A stretch of 16,623 bases of DNA. Source: DASRHY01 sp046765875. GTDB taxonomy: Bacteria; Actinomycetota; Actinomycetes; Propionibacteriales; Kribbellaceae. Of the stretch, positions 12,971-16,623 are shown in pieces. Numbering within the stretch: the first letter of the stretch is position 1; each line of letters starts with the position of its first letter. The notes under the pieces were generated by a model. It was given only the letters and a program-made list of their open reading frames with translations. It was not told the origin of the DNA and did no database searches. The translations under genes were made by a program, and so were the position numbers. The stretch lies in contig JBKPSJ010000270.1 of NCBI GenBank assembly GCA_046765875.1, forward strand, positions 1-16,623, read 5' to 3'.

Positions 12971-12978
12971 GAGATCAG
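12962..12978. repeat. Inverted repeat across the overlapping convergent stop codons
   Basis: CTGATCT (12962-12968) and AGATCAG (12972-12978) form a perfect 7-bp inverted repeat with a 3-base centre. The TAG of the LuxR-type gene and the TAG of the minus-strand GTPase share CTAG at 12967-12970. The hairpin is small for a terminator but would be present in both transcripts. Confidence 0.4.
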
Positions 12979-14430
12979 CAGACCCTCGAGGGTACGTGTC
13001 GCTGCCCGGGCGGCGATCTTGTCCGACCTGCTTGTCAGCGGGTGCTCGGCTACGTTCTGCCAGGTGGCGAGCGCCTCCAGTGCGGCGCGGCGTACCTCGG
13101 TGGCATCCGCGCCGGCAGGCAGGCCGAGCCGGGACGCGGGGTCATGACCGCTGCCGCCGAACAAGCGGTCGAGCTCGAACTGCCGGTCCGGCGGCAGCGT
13201 GATCGCGCCCGAGCGAAGGTCGGACAGCAGCCGGACCTCCTGGAACTCGTGCGCGCCCGCGCTGAGCTCCTCGACCCGTGACAGCAGTTCGTGCGCGCCG
13301 TCGAACTCGCCGGCACGCAGGACGTCCTGCAATGCCGTGACGGCCGACCGCGCCTTGAGCACCCGGCTGCGGTCCTCGAACTGGTGGAACAGCACATCCC
13401 GCAGCCGGTTGAGCCCGCTGCGCTCGGTCAGCTCGGTGCTCAGCTGCGACGCGGTCGGTGTCGTACCGGACCGGATCAGCTCGATGCTCAGGCGTACGCC
13501 GAACAGGCCGAACCGCATCAGCAGGTGCTGACGTTCGATCTCGGTGATCGGCAGGTTGGTCGGCCGCGATGCCAGCCGGTCCGCGGTGAGCAACAGTTCC
13601 GCGATCTCGTCCGCGGACGCCTTCGCCAGGATGGTGAGCAGGGCGTACTCGGCCTCGCGCAAAGTCGTCGCCGCATGTGCGAGCAGGCCGTTCACCGGCA
13701 CGATCACCGGGCACAGCCGTCGCAGCCGCGGCTCGGCTTCGTACCGCATCGCCACCCGCTGCGCTACTTGCATCGAGTCCAGCCGGCACGCCCCGATCTC
13801 GTCGGCCCTCGAGAGCACACCGACCGCGTTCATAGGGGTACCGTGCGCAAGTTCGTCGTCGTGGAACGACTCCAGGAACCTGATGTCGGTCGAGTGCGTG
13901 TGCCGCAAGAGGTAAAGCACCGCGTCGGCGACCGGCACCCGGCCGTCGTCGGCGGACAGCACCCGCTGGGTCCGGGCGGACACGTCCGCCGAGATCGACG
14001 CGATGCCCGGTGTGTCCAGGATGGTCAGGTCGCGCAGGCGACTGGTCGGCCAGCCGATCTCCAAGCGATCCACATCCGCCGGATCGGTGCCGCCGAGGTC
14101 GACCTGCAACGCGCCGTTGTCGCGATGGTACGGCCGTTCGCGCGGTACGCCCTCGTGCGGGAACAGCGTCGCGTGCGGCCGGTCGCTCTGGTGGTACCAC
14201 GTGACGATCCTGGTGCACTCGCCCGCGTCGGTCGGCGCGAGTTCCTCGCCGAGCAGTGCGTTGAGCAGGGTCGACTTGCCGGCCTTGACCTTGCCGGCGA
14301 TAGCCAGCCGCAAGGGCCCGGTCAGCCGGTTCGTGATCTCGTCGAGCTGATCGGCTGCCTGCTGCGTACTGGCCCGGCTCCGCGCCTGGGCCACGACCGC
14401 GAGGATGCCGCTCTGAAGGTCGTCAGTCAT
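12967..14430 (-). CDS. Dynamin-like GTPase, second gene of a tandem pair
   Basis: From ATG 14430 this is a 487-residue P-loop GTPase. G1 is GKVKAGKST (46-54), a Thr-rich G2 region (ECTRIVTWY) follows, G3 is DTPG (139-142), and G4 reads SRAD (207-210) where N/TKxD is usual. The C-terminal half is helical, with no transmembrane segment, so membrane contact probably depends on its partner. The ATG overlaps the upstream GTPase stop by 8 bases with GGATGGCGG before it; ATG 14439 is an alternative. Paired dynamins in actinobacteria (Streptomyces DynA/DynB, mycobacterial IniA/IniC) act on membranes at septation or under envelope stress. A similar joint role is inferred here. Confidence 0.85.
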   Translation of the reverse strand: MTDDLQSGILAVVAQARSRASTQQAADQLDEITNRLTGPLRLAIAGKVKAGKSTLLNALLGEELAPTDAGECTRIVTWYHQSDRPHATLFPHEGVPRERPYHRDNGALQVDLGGTDPADVDRLEIGWPTSRLRDLTILDTPGIASISADVSARTQRVLSADDGRVPVADAVLYLLRHTHSTDIRFLESFHDDELAHGTPMNAVGVLSRADEIGACRLDSMQVAQRVAMRYEAEPRLRRLCPVIVPVNGLLAHAATTLREAEYALLTILAKASADEIAELLLTADRLASRPTNLPITEIERQHLLMRFGLFGVRLSIELIRSGTTPTASQLSTELTERSGLNRLRDVLFHQFEDRSRVLKARSAVTALQDVLRAGEFDGAHELLSRVEELSAGAHEFQEVRLLSDLRSGAITLPPDRQFELDRLFGGSGHDPASRLGLPAGADATEVRRAALEALATWQNVAEHPLTSRSDKIAARAATRTLEGLLIS

Positions 14431-16623
14431 GACCGCCATCCGGGACGTCCGACGTACCGTCATCGGGCCCGTCATGGATCGCGTGGTCGACCAGCAGGCC
14501 GATGCCCGCACCGGTCGCGACCCCGGCCGCGGCACGGACCCCGGTGCTGGCGACCTCGCGCATCGTGGACCGGATCGTACGCAACTGCTCGGCCTCGGCT
14601 GCCAGCCGTGCGGCCCGGGCAGCCTGCTCGGCCGGCGTCAGCCGCGCGGCCCGGTTCGCCGCGTCGAGCGCGGCGATCGAGGATCGTTGCATCACCGTCG
14701 CCCGGTACTGGAAGTCGTCGCGCAGCTGACGCTGCGCCCGCCGCAGGCTGTCGCGGGTCTCCTTGTTCATCACGAACGCGACCTCGTCGACGAACCGCCG
14801 CGTGGCGGCCTTGGCCTGCTGCTGGCGGTACACCCGCTGGCGTTTGCGCTCGTCGCGGATCAGCTTGCCGCCGATCCCGGCGCCGAGCGTCGCGGCCACC
14901 CCGGCGACCGCGACCACCGGGAGCAGCACCGAGCCGATGCTGAACAGCACCATCGGTACGTACACCGCGCTGCGAGCCGCCACCATCAACGAGCCGAGCC
15001 GGCCGCCAGGCATCGACAGCGACGACGCCGACGCCAGTTCGATCGAGTCCAGCGACGGCGCCTCGGTACTCAGTTCGAGGTCGACGCCGGTGCCCGCCTC
15101 CAGGTCGAAGGTCTCGGCCACTCGTTCGCTGAGCTCGCGGGCCCGTGTCACCATCAGGTCCCGGTTCGCCACCCCGGCGACCGCCACCTGCCGGCGCAGC
15201 CATACCTCGATGTCAGGCCAGGTCTCGATCGGGTCGCCCTCGTCGACGATCGTCTCGACGTCTCTGAGTACGTTGCGGAAGCGCTCCTGCAGGTCGTGTT
15301 CGACATCGGAGGCCAGGTCGGTGATCCCGTCCGATAAAGTCTGCTGCCAGGTCGCCGTCGCCGCGGCCAGCTCGGTGGCCCGGCTCTGTGCCTGCTGCAG
15401 CTTCGAGATCACCCGTGGACCCTGCTTCGGCGCGGCCAGCACGACCCGCTCGGCGTCTGCTTGCTGCGCGAGCTGGCCGGCCACGAAACCGACCTCGTGC
15501 GCGACGGTCGCCGCCACCCGCTCGGTCGCCGGTACGACGACGGCGCCGGCCAGGAACTGCACCAGCGGCGCATACCCGGACTCGTCATTGAGCTCGGGCT
15601 GCTGTACGGCCCGCAGCCGCAGGAACGACGACACCGGTATCACTGGCACGTCGATCCCGGCGGTCGCCAGGTGCTGCTGGTCCAGCTCGACGATCTGGCG
15701 CCAGTGCGGATACAGGTCGGTCTTGGTGACGATCAGCGCCGCGGCGGGGCAGCGCTTGATCGCGGTCCGGAGGAAGTCGAGCTCGGGCGCAGTCAGCTCC
15801 TGCGCGGCGTCGGTGACGAACAGGACCGCGTCCGCGCGCTGCAGGCTGGCGACGGTGAGCTGGCCGTGTACGGAGTCCAGCCCCCCGACGCCCGGGGTGT
15901 CGAGCAGGCACAAGCCGGACCGCAGCATCCGGTGCGGCACCCTGACCTCGACCGTCTGGATCTTGCCTTCGTCGGTAGGAACAATCCGCTCCGAGACCAG
16001 CCGTGGTATGTCGGCAAGCGCCGCCTCTTCCGGTACCGGCTCGGCGTCGGGACCGGTTTGCCGGTAAGCGGTGACGCCGGGCCGGTCGCCGTACCGGATC
16101 AAAGTCGGCACAGCAGTGACGATGTCGGCGTCGACCGGGCACACCGCGGTTTGCAGCAGTGCGTTGACAAGGGTGCTCTTGCCTCGCTTGAACTCTCCGA
16201 CTACGACCGCGGTGATCGTGCGCGACTCCAACCGCTCCCGCGCCGACTCCAACTTCACCGCAAGATCCCCGCGGTTGCGCTGCCCCGCCAACTCCTGGCT
16301 CCCATCGATGGCGGCAATCAACCGCCCCACACTCGCCGGAACCCCCGGGCCCCCTTCCACCCCCACCCGCCGTCCTGGCGAACCCGTTGTGCCTGTTCCG
16401 TCCGGCGAGCTGCCGTCGCGTTCAGAGCTGGCTTCGCCGGCCTGGGCTTGAGTCCGCCTGTCGGTCGGTGCGTCGGTCGCCGCGTCTGGCCAGCTGTCCG
16501 TTTGTGCGTCGCTGGCCGCGTTGGCGTGCGTTTCGGTCGGCGGGGCGGTCGGTGCGTCGGTCGGCGGCTCTGGCCAGGTGGCGGTGGGTGTGGCGCCGGA
16601 TGTGACGGTTGGTTCGTCAGTCG
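14423..16623 (-). CDS. Membrane-associated dynamin-like GTPase, first gene of the pair; N-terminus open to window edge
   Basis: Numbered from GTG 16366 (647 residues), this has G1 GEFKRGKST (57-65), G2 TAVPT, G3 DTPGVGG (156-162) and G4 TKTD (214-217). A long helical region leads to a hydrophobic hairpin, about 461-505 (VYVPMVLFSIGSVLLPVVAV), the likely membrane paddle. Coiled-coil-like charged helices and a Gly-rich hydrophobic C-terminal segment follow. This is the architecture of bacterial dynamin-like proteins. Upstream of GTG 16366 the same frame stays open to base 16623 with no ATG, GTG or TTG. It encodes a Thr/Pro/Ala/Asp-rich, probably disordered stretch with repeats such as TDAPT. 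The real start is therefore either GTG 16366, with no clear ribosome-binding site, or outside the window; I favour the latter. Confidence 0.88.
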   Translation of the reverse strand, partial: TDEPTVTSGATPTATWPEPPTDAPTAPPTETHANAASDAQTDSWPDAATDAPTDRRTQAQAGEASSERDGSSPDGTGTTGSPGRRVGVEGGPGVPASVGRLIAAIDGSQELAGQRNRGDLAVKLESARERLESRTITAVVVGEFKRGKSTLVNALLQTAVCPVDADIVTAVPTLIRYGDRPGVTAYRQTGPDAEPVPEEAALADIPRLVSERIVPTDEGKIQTVEVRVPHRMLRSGLCLLDTPGVGGLDSVHGQLTVASLQRADAVLFVTDAAQELTAPELDFLRTAIKRCPAAALIVTKTDLYPHWRQIVELDQQHLATAGIDVPVIPVSSFLRLRAVQQPELNDESGYAPLVQFLAGAVVVPATERVAATVAHEVGFVAGQLAQQADAERVVLAAPKQGPRVISKLQQAQSRATELAAATATWQQTLSDGITDLASDVEHDLQERFRNVLRDVETIVDEGDPIETWPDIEVWLRRQVAVAGVANRDLMVTRARELSERVAETFDLEAGTGVDLELSTEAPSLDSIELASASSLSMPGGRLGSLMVAARSAVYVPMVLFSIGSVLLPVVAVAGVAATLGAGIGGKLIRDERKRQRVYRQQQAKAATRRFVDEVAFVMNKETRDSLRRAQRQLRDDFQYRATVMQRSSIAALDAANRAARLTPAEQAARAARLAAEAEQLRTIRSTMREVASTGVRAAAGVATGAGIGLLVDHAIHDGPDDGTSDVPDGGHD
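16462..16623. repeat. Degenerate in-frame 84-bp tandem repeat
   Basis: CGGTCGGTGCGTCGGTCG is present at 16462-16479 and again at 16546-16563. TCTGGCCAG recurs at the same 84-bp offset (16485 and 16569). Other positions have diverged. The offset equals 28 codons, so on the minus strand each unit encodes a W-P-...-T-D-A-P-T segment of the disordered N-terminal region preceding the dynamin GTPase domain. The second copy runs off the window. Confidence 0.6.

Noticed and set aside
13291..14943. A 550-codon plus-strand frame antisense to the dynamin pair
   Set aside because: Arg/Pro-rich, with no motif, across two GTPase genes with recognisable G-motifs on the other strand.

Overview
This is a GC-rich window with GTG/ATG starts, 1-14 bp gene overlaps and several gene families typical of Actinomycetota: a group II truncated haemoglobin with the GlbO pattern, an HtdZ-like MaoC hydratase, a CtaJ-like oxidase peptide beside a DUF5130-like protein, and a side-by-side pair of dynamin-like GTPases. 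The gene set fits a filamentous or soil actinomycete, perhaps Propionibacteriales such as Kribbella or Nocardioides. The genus is inference. No rRNA, tRNA, insertion sequence, phage gene or CRISPR array was seen, so the window looks chromosomal and largely core-like.

Left part (1-6.3 kb). The window opens inside a thiolase coupled to a short-chain dehydrogenase (SDR). These converge on a DinB/DUF664-type protein. A gene-poor gap (1729-2025) holds three serial hairpins and may encode a structured RNA. A tandem-domain GNAT acetyltransferase follows, then a compact three-gene unit: TetR regulator, ABC ATPase and ABC-2 permease. A perfect 13-bp palindrome overlaps the probable -10 of this unit and suggests autoregulation. 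Converging on it is a minus-strand pair, FabG-like SDR then HtdZ-like hydratase. Thiolase, SDR and hydratase are the kinds of enzyme used in acyl-CoA beta-oxidation or its reverse.

Middle (6.3-12.2 kb). Two equal-length hotdog thioesterases overlap by ATGA and run into glbO and an OsmC peroxidase, giving an acyl-CoA plus oxygen/peroxide cluster. This converges on an MscS-type channel that lacks its C-terminal vestibule domain. A Rid-family protein without the classical deaminase arginine is divergent from malQ (4-alpha-glucanotransferase, GH77). malQ is followed by a strong hairpin and then by a CtaJ-like membrane peptide overlapping a DUF5130-like gene.

Right part (12.2-16.6 kb). A LuxR/NarL-type regulator with a degenerate receiver is preceded by four 11-bp direct repeats carrying GTTGA. 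It converges, with a 4-bp stop-codon overlap, on two overlapping dynamin-like GTPase genes on the minus strand. By analogy with paired actinobacterial dynamins (Streptomyces DynA/DynB, mycobacterial IniA/IniC) these probably form one membrane-remodelling unit. The reading frame of the first dynamin stays open to the window edge through a Thr/Pro/Ala/Asp-rich, partly repeated segment, so its true start may lie outside.

A recurring theme is a -10-like hexamer (TAGNNT, CAGNNT or TAACAT) placed 6-8 bases before the start codon of several genes. This suggests leaderless transcription.
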